64,000 bases of DNA. Source: Dermatemys mawii. Taxonomy: Eukaryota; Chordata; Testudines; Dermatemydidae. Below, in pieces: positions 43,471-56,027 of this stretch; within the stretch, counting starts at the first letter, position 1, and each line of letters starts with the position of its first letter. Position numbers and translations under genes: made by a program. The stretch spans positions 62,001-126,000 of the forward strand of contig ML677455.1 of NCBI GenBank assembly GCA_007922305.1. The letters are read 5' to 3'. Below the pieces are notes generated by a model that saw only the letters and a list, made by a program, of their open reading frames with translations, was not told the origin of the DNA and ran no database searches.

Positions 43471-43956
43471 AGACTCTCATGTAGGGGGAGGCCTCTAAAA
43501 ACGACCACAGAAATGGTAAGGCAGTTGTGAGTTCCATTGTTTCTCCCTCTCCGTGGGAGGACCCCATGCGGCTGCTTCAGATACACCCTGACTTGCAGGT
43601 GTGTTCTGGTGTCCATATGCCTGGTTATTTGGGACTTGTGCTGCCATCAGGCACAAAAGCCTGCTGCACATGGCCTTGTCCGGAAGCTCAGCTACAAGAC
43701 AAGAGGACCTCATGGTGGGACTATTGGGAGGGGAGGGGAGCAGAAAGAAGATCCACATGCCATAGACCATTTAAGTGGTCATTACACTTAAGGCAACCAA
43801 GTTGTGACTGAGCCCAGCTCCTCATACCAAACAGATTTCTTACAGGAGGAAGGCACAGGAAAAGATTTATCCATGTGAACTCACTGAAGCACACAACTAA
43901 GTATGTCCCCTGGTCTGAGAACACTTGTGGGTGGCTTAAACATATGACAGTGACCT

Positions 43957-43962
43957 TTTATT
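43957..43962 (-). terminator. Polyadenylation signal of gene C
   Basis: AATAAA on the minus strand at the position aligned with 14207-14212 of unit A, 286 bp downstream of the stop codon. Confidence 0.6.
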
Positions 43963-44247
43963 TTATCTATTTTTTTAAAAAAAGGATTTCTACAGAAAAG
44001 AAAAGCAAAACAGCCCCCACGTCCCAATTAAAACACTCATAGGCACAGTTGCAATACACCACCACAACCAGTTACTTTTATTAAAAGGAGAAGAAAAGGC
44101 TATTATCAGTGATGCAAGAGCTCCCTGTGGATTTTTTCCAGTTCACAAGATTATTTATACCCCAGATGAAAAGGACTCAATGATTTCAAAAGTAAGGTGT
44201 CATCTGCCGGATTCCCAGAGATTCTACATGGATAATCGTTGCTGCCA

Positions 44248-47200
44248 TCACTGCAAAAAAGGGAAATGGAAAGAATCTCTCAGATTGTGTGTTTATATCC
44301 ATTAAAACAAGGCCATGGTTATATTGATTTTCAAATCAAGGTCACAGCAGAAATTTCTCCAGCACTGAATGGTAAGTTCAGATATTTCTGGTTAACTGCG
44401 GAGTCAGAAATTCATTTAGCTTTTGCAACATTCTTCTATAGAGTTTTAAAATAGATAGCCAGATATAGCTTAACATGTGAGCTAGCTTCCTACCTGGCTT
44501 TCCAGGTAAATATACTTGGCTTCAGAAAATGGATCTCCCCTCCCTTACTCCCTTACTCTCTAATCAAAAAGGGAATTTCTATATTTTGTTATTAAATCTT
44601 TCTTATTAACATTCTACAAAATTAAGCAACACCCGATAAACTAATAAATAAATAAATAAATTCAATGCAGATATAAAAAAAGGACTAACTGCTTACTAAA
44701 CATTGGAGCTGTTGTAACAATACAAATTTTATATTGAAATGTTCATCAAAATTTAAAAAAATGTAGAAATTTGAAATTGTATGGTGGGATTTAATTAAAA
44801 CTGTGAACTTTAAAAATCTGAGTAGCATTATGACATAAAAAATAAAACCAAAAATACATGAAGTGTGGAAAAAATTAACTCAGCTCTATGTACAATTTTT
44901 TATTATTATTAAACACAGTTTTGTCCATGGCAAAAAATAAAATAACAAATAGTTAATTACATGAGGAATATATTATACGAAAGAATGCCTAAAAATCCCA
45001 CTTTTGGCTCCCAGCTCAAGTAAGGCTAAAGCCAGACCCTGATCTGCAGACAGGCCCGTGCTAGGAGCCTGCCTGGTGATCATCTCTGTACATGCTCAGT
45101 GAACCAGGCAGGAGAGCAGCACTGCAGTTGCTGCCCTGGAGAGGGGAGCTGCACATCCTCTGCCCTTAAGCTGCCTCCCTCGTATATTAGTCTTGGTCTG
45201 GGCTACACTGGAGGGGGCAGGGGGTGTCGACCTAAGATATGCTATTTGCATAGCTGAAGTCGAAGTATCTTAGTTCAACTTCCCTGGCCATCCTCACAGT
45301 GGCGAGTCAACCACGGCGGCTCCCTTGTCGACTCCGCTTACTTCCCTTGCTGAGCTGGAGTTCCGGAGTCGATGGAGAGCACGTTCAGGGATCGACTGAT
45401 CGTGTCAAGACGAGATGCGATAAATTGATCCCTGATACATTGAACACTACCTGCTGATCCAGTGGGTATCCAGACGTACCCTTGGTCTTCACTTGGAGAT
45501 TATGTCAGCATAACCGTGTCACTCGGGAGTGTGAAAAATTGAAACCCCTGAATGCAACAATTAAACCAACGTTGCAGACAGCACTAGATCGATGGGAGAA
45601 TTCTCGTGTTCGGCTAGCTACCACTTCTCTGGGAGATGGACTAGCTACACAAGTGGGAGAACCCTCGGGTCACCAGAGACTGTGCCTTCACTGAAGCAAT
45701 TTGGCACCGTAGCAGCAGTGTCACCGTGCCACAGTATCGCCCACATTGTCAGGGAAAATCTCTCCCCTGTCCCAACTTGTTCTCTGCATCTTGTCCCAGT
45801 GGCAACATTAATTTGATCATGCTGGGCATCCTGTAGAGTTTCAGGAGACATCCAGTAGGTAACAAGCAGAACAAGGTAGAATGGGCTACAGATAAGCATT
45901 GTGACCAAGTTAACCTTACTCTAGGAATCTTCAAATTTAAACCAGTACAAAGAAATTCTGAGCAACATTAACACTGAAGTCACCCAGGTTTCTAATGGCT
46001 CCGGAATTCTAAAAGGAGAAATGTGAAGGCTCTGAATATGTATTGAGCTACCTTAAGGACTGAAAATGACATCAGTCCTTAAAGTGCATTCATGCTTACT
46101 GAACTGCATTGAAGAGTGAGCACTTCTGATAATACACGTGTCCCATCCTCAGCATGTGCTGTGCCTCCCCCTTGGTGGAGGCTGTGAGTCTGTTGCAGGC
46201 TCCAGCTAGCGGGTGGCTCTTTTGTTCAAGCTAAAGACAACTGAGCATTTAGCTTTGGACGGGTCTGGTTCAAACCACAGTGTGATGGCCAAGAAGCCAT
46301 GGCAGCCATCACACATGTCCTGAAAAGCACCTCCATCCCGCAAGCACCCACAGGAGCAAATTTATGTTCAACACAGCTCATCATCTTTGAAGGATATGGA
46401 CCCAGGTGCTCTCTAACACAGCTGCAAGAATGATGCACTGAACCTACTGGATTCGCAATTTTCATGTGTTCATCATTTCCAATTTTTCGCACTAGGTCAT
46501 ACTGGATGGATTCTTTAGTGAGGACCAGGCCACAAACTGAGTTTCAATGTTCTGACATTTCTGATTAAATTAAATTAAATGAAAAATAATTTATTACTAT
46601 GGGAAAAAATCATCGTTCTACCCATTCTGTGAGGGTGCAGCTTACAATCTCACTATCAGACTTGGTCAGTGCCTCAGTTTCCCCTGTTGAGTGGATGATT
46701 TAGCCTTTAGCTGAAAAAAAAGGCTCCCTACTTTCTAGCAAACACAAGTCAAAAAGAAAAAAAAAGAACTCTCCGGGCTAGAGATGCTTCCTCAGGGGCT
46801 GAACGACCAAGTTAATTTCTTGTGGGTTTTTTAGGGGTGGGGGTTCATGTAGGGGTCCCAAGTTCTCCTTTACTCAGCTCTTCTCTGAGCTGCTCCCAAT
46901 TTGCTTTTGCAGCTTCATTTTAAAGCCATTTCTGTTTGTCAAGATCAGCTGTCCTGCTCTTCCATGCTCTCTGTCTTGCCAGAGACTCAACAGGGGCCGA
47001 CACCAGCTCTCCTTGGTCTCAGGACAGCAGGCCTTTAACATACGGAAATCCAGATATTCAGAAAGGAGAGCTTTACAGAGATGGACAAGCCTGTGAAAGG
47101 AAGGGGTTTTAATGGAAGCAGACTGGCAACTGTCATTATGGTGAATGATACCTAGAAAATGCTATGGTTGAATCTCTCCTCAGCTAGTTATTGAAGATTG

Positions 47201-47293
47201 GATCCTTCCGTCAGTGACTGGGAGGGTGACATAAAAATCTCTGTGATAGATTCAATCATGCTATACTGAGATATGACAGACACCCTCACACAC

Positions 47294-47329
<36 letters not shown>

Positions 47330-50300
47330 GTTGTGTAACATAGCTCAAAACTTGTACACATTTCTCTTTGGTGAACCAAGAGATAAAGTTGTAAAGAGCA
47401 GCCATTTTGCACTCACAGGTCCTGCCCAATAATACTAAGGAGACGCAACCTCCATCCTCTCTCCTGCGGACTTTACTTTTGTCCTTCCCTATTGTTTTCC
47501 ATATTCTAAAATGAAATAACTATGTAGGCATAAGCATGAGTCTGGCCACAGACCCTGTTCATATGATAATACTCTGGTCACACAGACTGGGGCTTAAAAG
47601 GAGGTCAAGGAAGAGGAACTGCAATACATGAGCAATACATAGCTCACATAATTGCCCAGTGCTACCCTCCTTGCAAGCACTGTCCTGGAATTGTGCTGGT
47701 TATTATTGGGTCTCAGAGGGGCAAACTCTGTAGCACGGAGCACTAAGGAGATTCTGGGCTGCTCCAGGTTGTGGACGGGCCATAGGTAGCCCGGGAGAAA
47801 GCAGGGTGTAAGGTTATTTGAATATGTAAACTCCTCCAGAATCAGGGCAACAGAAGTTTTCCCTTTTCCCATGTCACAGGGTTGTGCAATGTGTTCTGAG
47901 CCTTTGAGATCATTAAACAGCAGCTGTAGAAAGGAGAGACATGAGTATTCTGTTTACACAGTAATGTTCGCCTTGTGGAATGCTGAACTTACCAGCCATT
48001 TACAGCAAGGGACTCCAAAACCGCAGGTTCCAATCTTTTTATAAGGTGGTAAGCATATACCAAAGCAGATGCCCCACTGCTTTATACATGCTTTGAGATT
48101 AGTGGGAGGAGGCTGAGCGAATCCTGCACAGAGAAAAAATGGTCTTGGCTTTAATTCAAAGAGCCAGGTAAGCGAGAGCTGTGTTTGCAAGATGACCGGC
48201 ATTTCCTGTCAACTGAATTTCCCATTCATTGAAACAAGGCCAAGTCTACCCAGTTATCTTCCTGTGCAACCTTTTAGTAAAGATTTGATAATATGTAAAT
48301 GTCTTCAATTCTGTGCCCATTCAACAGCTGCCCCTAAGAACTGAACAGAGCGAATTAATTAAGCAGAAGTGGAGACTCCTCAGCAGCATGCTTCTGAACC
48401 ACAGCACTGAGCATGAGTGTCCTACACAGCCCCATTCCTGTACAGGAGAGAAAGCAGGCAGCTGCCTGAATCTCCGTCTTCTCATAGTGCGGGGGTGGGC
48501 AAACTACGGCCCGCGGACCACATCCGGCCCGCGAGACCGTCCCATCCGGCCCGCGGAGGCTGCCCCTGGCCCCTCCCCCGGAGCCGTGCAGCGCGGGCAC
48601 CGCTGCTGGGCAAGGGCTGCGCGCTCTCCCCTCCCCCGCCCCCAGAGCTGTGCGGGCAGCGTTCTGATGTCCAGGGCTGCACCTCACGGGGAGCGCCCCA
48701 GGGGTCGGGGCTGCACGCTGTCCCCTCCCCTGGAGCCACGCCACGCGGGGAGCACTCTGGGGGCCGGGGCTGCACGCTGGCCTCTCCCCCGGAGAATGCC
48801 CTGGGGGGCTGGGGCTGTGCGCTCGCCGCTCCCCAGAGGATAGGGGGGTTCCAGGGTGATGGTTGTTAGGGGGCTTTGGAGAGGGCAGTCAGGGAGCAGG
48901 GTTGGTTGGATGGGGGTGGGGTTCTGGGGTGGTGGTTAGGGGACAGGAAGGTGGATAGGGGTTGGGGCAGTCAGGGGTCAGGGAGGAGGGGAATTGGGTA
49001 GGGGGTGGGGTCCTGGGGGGTGGTTAGAGCTCTGTGGAAGGGGGAGTCAAGGGACAAGGTTGCGGGGGGTTGATGGATGGGTCAGGGATTCTCAGGGGGC
49101 AGTCAGGGGCGGGAAGTGGGAGGGGCAGTCAGGGGGCAGGAAATGGGAGGGGGCTGGATTGGGGGCGGGGCCTTCCCTCCCCAGCTCTTGATATAATTTC
49201 GCAAACCTGATGTGGCTCTCCAGCCAAAAAATTTGCCCACCCCTGTCATAGTGGCTGCCGCAGTGGTTTTGACTCATTCTGATTTCTAAGAGTGATGTAC
49301 CAGGCAGTGTCACAAATGCTGATTGGCTGAGCAGGGTTGAACTGGCTCAGCACTGGGTGGGATGGCTGGAACTTTTAGAAACAGAAGGGTTCGAACAAGT
49401 CCCTTCCAGTTTGAATCCCTGGTTGCCTATAAGACTCTGTACAGGCATTCTTGTGAAGACTTAGCACTTGGGAATACTTTCTCATTGACCAATTGTCAGG
49501 TTTGGACATGTCACACAGGCCGGTCCTTTAGAGAATGTAGCCCTAATGTCCTTTAGAATATTTAGATTAGAATATTTTAACTAGATTTTATCTGTGCTTT
49601 CCTTATGGCGTGAACTGTTCACAGATACCAGCCCACGACCTAAACAGTATTTTCTCATTGTTTCCCAGGGCTCCACCTATCTGTTTGTGTTTTCTCCCTT
49701 GTCTGATATTTGAACAGTACATTCTTTGGAGCAGGGATTGTGTCTTTGCTATATAGTAGAACGTAACCTGACACAATGAAGTCCCTGGCCTTAATTGGGA
49801 TGCCTAGACACCAATAATAATAATAATAAATACAGGGTGTATTATTATTTCTGCCAAAACTGTACGAACTCCTCACAATAGCATTTCCAGTAACGAAGTC
49901 AAACACACAAATATGGCAGTATATTTCTCAGGGACAGTATGGCAATGATATTGGGGAAATTATATGCCACATCATAGATCTGGTTTCTATTCCTAGACTG
50001 TCTATTCTCTCATTGGGGCATGAGATAACAGTAAGTAATAAAGCACATAAAGTCCCTAAATAATTCTCCCTAGTCAGCAGAAAACAGTAGTTTCCAATTC
50101 ATGATTCCCAGCCCAGTTCACAATCCCCTACACCAAGGGTATTTTCATTAGGTTAGGCCAGAGGAAGAGGACACATCTGGTATGTGTCCAATACAGATGG
50201 TCAGTTCTGTTTGGCATGGTGAGCATACCAAACACTGCATGCTGAGTTCTGATAGATTCACAGGATGGTCAGTGCTTACAAATTCATCGATGCCAGAGCC

Positions 50301-51232
50301 AGAAGGGATCACTGTGATCAGCTAGCCTGATCTCCCGTATAACACAGAGCACAGAACGTCCCCAAAATAATTCTTATAGGGTATTTTGTGGGGAAAAAAC
50401 ATCCTATTTTGATTTTAAAATGGTAAGGGATGGAGACTCCACCAAAGACCATTTTAAGTTGTTTCGAGGGTTAATTACTATCATTGTTCAGAATTTACAC
50501 CTCATGTCCAGTCTGAATTTATCTAGTTTCATCTTCCAATCATTGGATCACATCACACCCTTATTTAATAGATTGAAGACCTCATTGTTACATATTTCTT
50601 TCTCACACACGTACTTATAAATTGTGATTGCCATCCCTTAACTTTCTCTTTTTAAGCTAAAGAGACTGAACTTTTTGAGTATATCACTGTAAATCATATT
50701 TTCTAATCCTTTCATCATTCCTTTGGCTGTTCTCTGACTCCTCTCCAATTGATCAACATCCTTCTTGACTTGTGGGTACCCAAACTGGACACAGTGTTCC
50801 TGAAGTGGTCACAACTGGATGTGTCAGATAGAGTGGAAAAAACGACCTCTTTACTCCTACCTGAGATTCCCTTCTTTATGCATCCAGTGATTGATCTAAC
50901 TCTTTTAGCCACAGGATTGCACTGGAAGCTCATTTTCAGTTGATTATCCACTCTCAACCTCATTTGTTTTCAGAGTTACCGCTTATAAGGATAGAGTCCC
51001 TCATCCTGTAAATGTGGCCAATGTTCTTTGTTCCTGGATCCATACATTTATATTTAACTGTATGATTATTTGTTCATGCTCAGCTCACCAAGTGATCCAA
51101 ATCCCTCTATCTCAGTGACCTGCCCCTTAATATGTCTCCTTCTATAATCTCCCTTCATTTCACTAAGATCTTACCTGAAGAGCTTTGCAGCACCAGCAAG
51201 AAGACAGCAAAGAGCAGGTAGAGAATCTTCAT
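44248..51232 (-). CDS. Beta-defensin precursor, gene C (three exons)
   Basis: Coding parts are 51175-51232 (19 codons plus one base), 47993-48123 (44 codons including the split first) and 44248-44250 (stop). The signal peptide is MKILYLLFAVFLLVLQSSS. The mature region starts GFAQPPPTNL and ends PCCKWL, with cysteines at mature positions 13, 20, 24, 34, 40 and 41, the usual C-x6-C-x3-C-x9-C-x5-CC beta-defensin spacing. Donor sites are GTAAGATCTT and GTAAGT, and acceptors are 'ctctgtgcag' and 'ccttttttgcag'. The phase-0 intron 2 joins directly to TGA, giving 63 residues. Five lysines and no acidic residues give +5, typical of a membrane-active antimicrobial peptide. Intron 1 contains a 756-bp hAT-like insertion. 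This is the most canonical gene in the window. Confidence 0.9.
45195..45485. mobile_element. Palindromic turtle MITE
   Basis: 'ctgggctacactggagggggcagggggtgtcgacctaagatatgc' and 'gaagtcgaagtatcttagttcaactt' are the signature words of a common turtle MITE, with the right end near 'gtatccagacgtaccc'. It lies in intron 2 of gene C at a place where unit A has its LINE. The two inserts are unrelated. Confidence 0.65.
47286..47328. repeat. (CA)n microsatellite in intron 2 of gene C
   Basis: About 43 bp of nearly pure CA/AC with one GC interruption. It is orthologous by position to the alternating tract at 19745-19783 in unit A. The minus-strand 'CVCVCVC' reading frame is an artefact. Confidence 0.92.
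47993..48123 (-). CDS. Gene C mature-peptide exon
   Basis: 131 bp. The acceptor AG is at 48124-48125 and the donor GTAAGT at 47987-47992. It encodes all six cysteines and ends CCKWL. Flanking intron sequence matches units A and B. Confidence 0.92.
48490..49245. mobile_element. hAT-like element with perfect 8-bp TSD, in intron 1 of gene C
   Basis: Ends are 'cgggggtgggcaaactacggcc' (left) and, reversed from the right, 'caggggtgggcaaattttttgg'. TCATAGTG flanks both sides (48482-48489 and 49246-49253). The 756-bp interior is GC-rich with G-rich minisatellite-like words ('ggggttggggcagtcaggg'), giving long spurious open frames. A second copy in the opposite orientation is at 54779-55492. Units A and B have the uninterrupted site. 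Confidence 0.95.
50240..51130 (-). mobile_element. CR1 LINE 3' fragment in intron 1 of gene C
   Basis: Third copy of the duplicated CR1: 'cagagccagaagggatcactgtgatc', 'aagctaaagagactgaactttttgag', 'ccaaactggacacagtgttcc'. It has the same truncation and neighbours as in units A and B. Confidence 0.8.
51175..51232 (-). CDS. Gene C signal-peptide exon
   Basis: ATG at 51232-51230, then 19 codons plus one base, donor GTAAGATCTT. It has leucine for phenylalanine at position 12 and serine for threonine at position 19 relative to gene A. Confidence 0.92.
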
Positions 51233-51306
51233 GGCTGATGTTTGGCTGGGAACTCAACGTTGCTGGAGAGAAGAGACTCAAAGATAGAGAGGAGATGGAG
51301 AGTCGC

Positions 51307-51313
51307 TATTTAT
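51307..51313 (-). promoter_or_regulatory. TATA box of gene C
   Basis: ATAAATA on the minus strand, 75 bp upstream of the ATG, in the 'cagcccataaatagc' context shared with units B and D. Confidence 0.7.
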
Positions 51314-52194
51314 GGGCTGCTGGGGATTGTGAAATGATGAACTGTTGAAATCTTGTTTTGAAGCATGTCCTATTTATTAAGTGTGTGCTGCAATCTGTTA
51401 ATTATTCTGAATATTATTTGTACAGTCCCATAAAAATTCCTGTAGAATTTCAGGGAAATACAATAAATATAAACACCTAGCAAACATCTATTGCCTGATT
51501 GAAACCCCTCTGAAGTCAATGGAACGCTTCCCATTAAATTTAAATGAGGGTCCTACCGCACAGAAGAATTCCAGGGAAGCACTGGCTGAAGGCTGTGTGA
51601 ATTTGTGTAGTTGTTTTGTCCTCCAAATCCCAGTCAGTGCCTTCTGTTGCAACTCTCTTTGTGGGAGGTGGATACCCACCTCCTCGCCTGCCACTGGATC
51701 CACAGAAAAAGAACGGGGAGGCCTTCGATATCTTCTTCCGCAGTGGGGACATAAGGAGTGGGCATGTCATCTTGGCTGGCCACCTCACTCCATTTCCTTC
51801 CCTGTTAAGTTCTCGCCATACATACAGAGAAGTCAGATAAAAACAGCAATATTTTGCAGGAAGGTGGCTGGTAGAGCCATAATTGACAATAGCTTTATTT
51901 TCGCCTGTATGATTTATTAATATACAGTGGTCAAGGATACAAAGTATACACTGTTTCTGTAAAGTTGGCACTAGATGCTATTAATCTAGACACATTTTGG
52001 GCAAAATTCAGAAGGATGGATATCGATCTAAGACTTGTGACTATTTTGGAGGCTCTCCACCTGAGCATAAAGACAAAACAAAAGGCTTCTAGCTCTGCTC
52101 AAGCAGTTCTGTGTTTGACCTGCTCACGTGGTGGGAGCAGAGCTGACCCAGTGCTAAGAATTTTTAATAGTTAAACAATATTACAGATGCTCTG

Positions 52195-52465
52195 TGGATA
52201 GGGCTACGCGGCAAAAAAGCCTGTGGCCATCCCATGCCAGCTGACTTAGTCTCACAGGGCTCAGAGTGTAGGGGTGTTTCATTGCTTCGTAGACTTGTGG
52301 TCTTGGAGCACAGCCAAAGGTCTGGGGCCCACTCACCTCACAGGGTGCTGGAGACTGGGATCCAGATGAACCTATACGCCTACCCAGCAGTGAATCAGCC
52401 CAGCAGCCCAAGCCTGAGTTGGCTAGCACGGAGTAGCAGCAGGTGTCTAGTTTCATAGGTACTGA
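52195..52465. mobile_element. Palindromic turtle MITE, copy 2
   Basis: Homologous to 25135-25415 ('catgccagctgact.agt.tca..gggctca', 'ggtgtctagtttc'). It lies at the same place relative to unit C as copy 1 does to unit A, so it was inserted before the duplication and has decayed since. Confidence 0.65.
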
Positions 52466-54778
52466 ACCTAGGGTGCTTCCGCACCCCATGGCTTGAAGTG
52501 GTTTCTGTCATCCGGGATTACAGTCTGGGTCAATGGCTCTCAGCATCCCCACTATACAAATTGTCCTGTTTAGTTGCTGCTAAGGTATACTCTTGGAGGC
52601 CAAAGTATCAGTAGTCTAGGCCCCTCCACACACCTCATCCGATTAGCAGCTACCTCTGTTCTGAGCAGCTCTCAACACATCACACCTCCATTTCCACACA
52701 TAAGCTGACTCTGACATACCTGGACTTAAACTGACACATAAACAGCACCACCAGTTTTACATGGGATATTCTCCACTCACAAGCAACAGCATAATGAAAA
52801 TTAATTAATAATAGGAATGTGTGGCACCCACTAGAACCTTCTCTCAATGACGATCAAAGCTCCTTCCATAAATGAATTAACTATAATTTTCACCCTGTAA
52901 TTAACAAATGGAAATGGAAAACATGTCACGCATGAGAAATGAAGCACGTTGCAGACTTCTGGGGCTTTGCAAACCCTTCAGGCATCCAGCCCTGAGACAA
53001 ACCACAAAGAACCTAATACCTTTCTATAGCAAAAGTACTCACTGCTAGGGAGCCTGCTGTGAGTATTTATTTGTCAGGAGTTATTTATCTGCGGTTAATA
53101 GTCATTTAATTTTGTGATTACAGTGTCATCCTTCACAACCAGTCTTTGGCTCATTGCATCAGTCAGGGTCAGGGCAGGCTCATACCATAATAAGCTGGGA
53201 CATGGAGGATATAGATTCATCTGCTAACGTCACCCACTCTGCCTGGGACAGGGTGGGATTTGTCAGGATTTATCCCAGAGCCCCAGCGGCAGTGCAAGAA
53301 GCACACAGTGAACAATGACTGGACACACGGCCAGATTCTGCCACCCTCACTTCCAGGGAGTAGTTCTTGCTCTGTGAACGGTGACACTAAAATCATTAGG
53401 GCTGTCGGTGGAGTACGGCACAATGCGATGTAAGTGGGCCAGAGCCTAGCCCGTAAAAACTAGCAGGTCTCCCTTCCTAAGTGAAAAACTGACCGTTATC
53501 GGAGTACAGCTGCTCCGCCTCATTGATCCTACTCATGCCCGCAGTGAGCATCGAGAGCTCCAACACCATTACAGAAGCCATAAAAAATGTTTCTCAAATT
53601 TTCTGGCTGCATTTGTAGCCCAGTCACTTCTTTTCTCTCCTCTCTGAATAATTTGAATGAGATGAATCCTGTAAAGATGCCTGTATCAGCAGGGCCATTG
53701 GCTCTCACCTGTCTCACGCAGCAACATTTCGAGTCTGCACTTTTCTGTCCCAGGGCTAAGGGCTGCTGGCTGTCACAGCCAGAAATGCAAACAAAACCAA
53801 AGAAAAGGAGAGTGAGATTTCACATCTTTCTCCAGGTGAAAATTTTAAAATCTTCCTGTTTCGATCTACAGGAAATAAACAAACTCTGCACTCGTGACAG
53901 TGTTTTCACTATCGTTATTTCCCGTGTTTAGGGCGCTGACACTATTCTTTCCTAGGTTTGCACATGGGTGACGGTACCTCAGGAGGCAACGGGGGATAAT
54001 ATACCCACTGTGGAAATCCTGCGTGGACTCTGCCCCCAAGTAAACTGACATATGTGCCGAGGGTTGGCTGCTATGGAGGCAATAGCAGGACTTGGAGGGG
54101 TGGAGCAGTCATGGCTGTGCCTGGGATCAGGGAGCACGTAGGGATCACCAAGAACCGAAGTCCCACCCTACAGCTGGCCGGCCCTCCCCGCATGGAGACT
54201 CACACATGTGCAAATGGTTCAGTGTCATGTGTTTATGCAGAATTAAGGTTGCTTGTTGCTACGTTGACCCCTTGCAGAACTTTGAGACAAACTCACACCA
54301 GGCATGAGCCTCCCAGATCTTGGTGCACACACAGGAACAGGAGACAGAGAAAAGGGATGAGACACGCCCCCAGTGGGGCCAGCACCCAATATATTACCTC
54401 ACATGATAGGGGCAAGGAAGAGGGTCAGACCCCCAAGAGTGGCAAGAACCTCACAGATCTGGGCACATACAGAGAAGAGGGAAACTCGGGTCTGACAGGT
54501 TTTGCTGTCCCTATTCTCCCCCAATCTCCGCATCACTCATCCCCACATCCCCCCTCTCAGTGTCCTACCCCTGAACTCCTTCAAACCTCCCTCACCTGAG
54601 CCCTCAAACTCTCTTTCCTTCCCTATCACCCACCCCCATGTATCCCGTCACACAATCTCACTCCCCTCCCTTCAATCCCAAATGCTCTGCCTCAATTACT
54701 CCACCCCTCCACCTTTCTAAGCCCCCCTCGTCACATCTCTCTTTCCCCCCAACAACATGGATTACATTCCCCCTAAAT

Positions 54779-55492
54779 CGGGGTGGGCAAACTTTTTGGC
54801 CCAACGGCCGCATCGGGTTTGTGAAATTATATCGAGGGTCAGATAGGAAAGGCCCCGCCCCCAATCCAGCCCCCTCCCACTTCCCACCCCCTGACTGCCC
54901 CCTGAGAATCCCTGACCCATCCACCTTGTCCCCTGACTGTCCCTTCCACAGACTCCTAACCACCTTCTAGGACCCGACTCCCCACCCAATTCCCCTCCTC
55001 CCTGACCCCTGACTGCCCCAACCCCTATCCACCTTCCTGTCCCCTAACCACCCCAGAATCCCACCCCAGCCAACCCACCCTACTCCCTGACTGCCCCCTC
55101 CAAAGCCCCCACTACCACCCTGGAACCCCCCCCCCCATTCCCCCTTACCATAGCTGCTGTGGCTGGGGGAAGCATGCAGCCCTGGCCCCCAGACCTTTGC
55201 CCGCGCAGGGTGGCTCCAGGGGAGAGGGGGAGTGCACAGCCCCAGCTTCCAGAGCTCTGCCTGTGCAGCGCGGCTCTGGGAAAGGGGCCAGTGGGCAGCC
55301 CCGGCCCCCAGAGCGCTCCCCGCACGACTCCGGGACAGGGACCAGCGGGCAGCCCTGACCCCCAGAGCGCTGCCCCTGAGGCGCAGCTCCGGGGGAGGGG
55401 AAAGCGCTGCCCCTGAGGCGTGGCTCGGGAGGGGGGCACAGCCTCCCGCCGTGGGCCGGATGTGGCTGCGGGCCGTAGTTTGCCCACCCCTG
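54779..55492. mobile_element. hAT-like element with perfect 8-bp TSD (opposite orientation)
   Basis: Left end 'cggggtgggcaaactttttggcc'. The right end reversed gives 'caggggtgggcaaactacgg'. CCCTAAAT occurs on both sides (54771-54778 and 55493-55500). It is the same family as 48490-49245, inverted relative to it. Long open frames over 55080-55550 belong to the GC-rich interior and are not genes. Confidence 0.95.
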
Positions 55493-55500
55493 CCCTAAAT

Positions 55501-55861
55501 AAAACTGCCACCCTTGGCTCACAAATTGCATTAACCTCCAGCCACTCAATCCAAAACTCCTTTTTTCTTAGATCATTAACCTACACTTTATTGTGTTAAT
55601 TGATGTTTGAGTTTGCGGTCATAAATTTCCATGAGGTCTGTGATTCATCCAGTCATTAGCACTTCTTAGTTCAACAGTATAAGGCAACAGGAGAAAAAAA
55701 GAAGGTATTTTTGGAGCGGGAGGGAGGGTTGTTGTTTAGGAACCCCTCATTTAAATGACCCCAAATTTAGATGACTAAAACTGCCCTGCAATCCCACGAG
55801 GCACTAACTTTACCCTGCACCCTCACAAGGCACAGCAAATTTCAGAAGAATTGGACTAAGT
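55501..55861. other. Linker between hAT-like insert and defensin promoter block
   Basis: No exon recognised. AT-rich with scattered 'ccctgca.cc.cacgaggcac' words that look like a short degenerate duplication (55780-55835). Confidence 0.45.
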
Positions 55862-56027
55862 AAGTGGATTTCAGAGGATGTAGAAAGGTTGATCTTTAAA
55901 CAGAAATCATGATGAAACCTTAATCATAGTGGGGCTGTCACACCTGTAGAACACGGGGACTTTCTGTCTCCTCTGTCTTATTGCCTCTTCTTTCTAGTGA
56001 TGCTGAGCTTTCAGCGGAACTTCAACC

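Larger units (their letters stand above)
43480..52200 (-). repeat. Defensin unit C (duplicated segment)
   Basis: Near-complete counterpart of unit A, carrying complete gene C. Private events are a palindromic MITE near 45195-45485, a hAT-like element at 48490-49245 in intron 1, and a deletion of about 0.7 kb corresponding to 23480-24200 of unit A. It directly follows unit B without intervening T, R or U blocks. Confidence 0.9.
52618..56027 (+). repeat. Block R, copy 3, leading into the plus-strand defensin
   Basis: The most complete R copy. It contains the landmark 'ctcataccataataagctgggacatgga' (53179-53206), the pyrimidine-rich stretch 54490-54740, a hAT-like insertion (54779-55492), and the promoter-proximal region 55862-56027 also present at 4803-4945. 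'tgcctcttctttctag' at 55983-55998 could be a splice acceptor, which would imply a non-coding upstream exon. Confidence 0.75.

Noticed and set aside
47188..47412. Cysteine-rich minus-strand frame
   Set aside because: The repeated Cys-Val comes from a (CA)n microsatellite, not from a defensin.
48313..48869. Long overlapping open frames on both strands (up to 176 codons)
   Set aside because: They fall mostly inside the GC-rich hAT-like element 48490-49245, where few stops are expected by composition.
55080..55549. Proline/glycine-rich open frames on both strands
   Set aside because: Interior of the second hAT-like element (54779-55492). Composition artefact.
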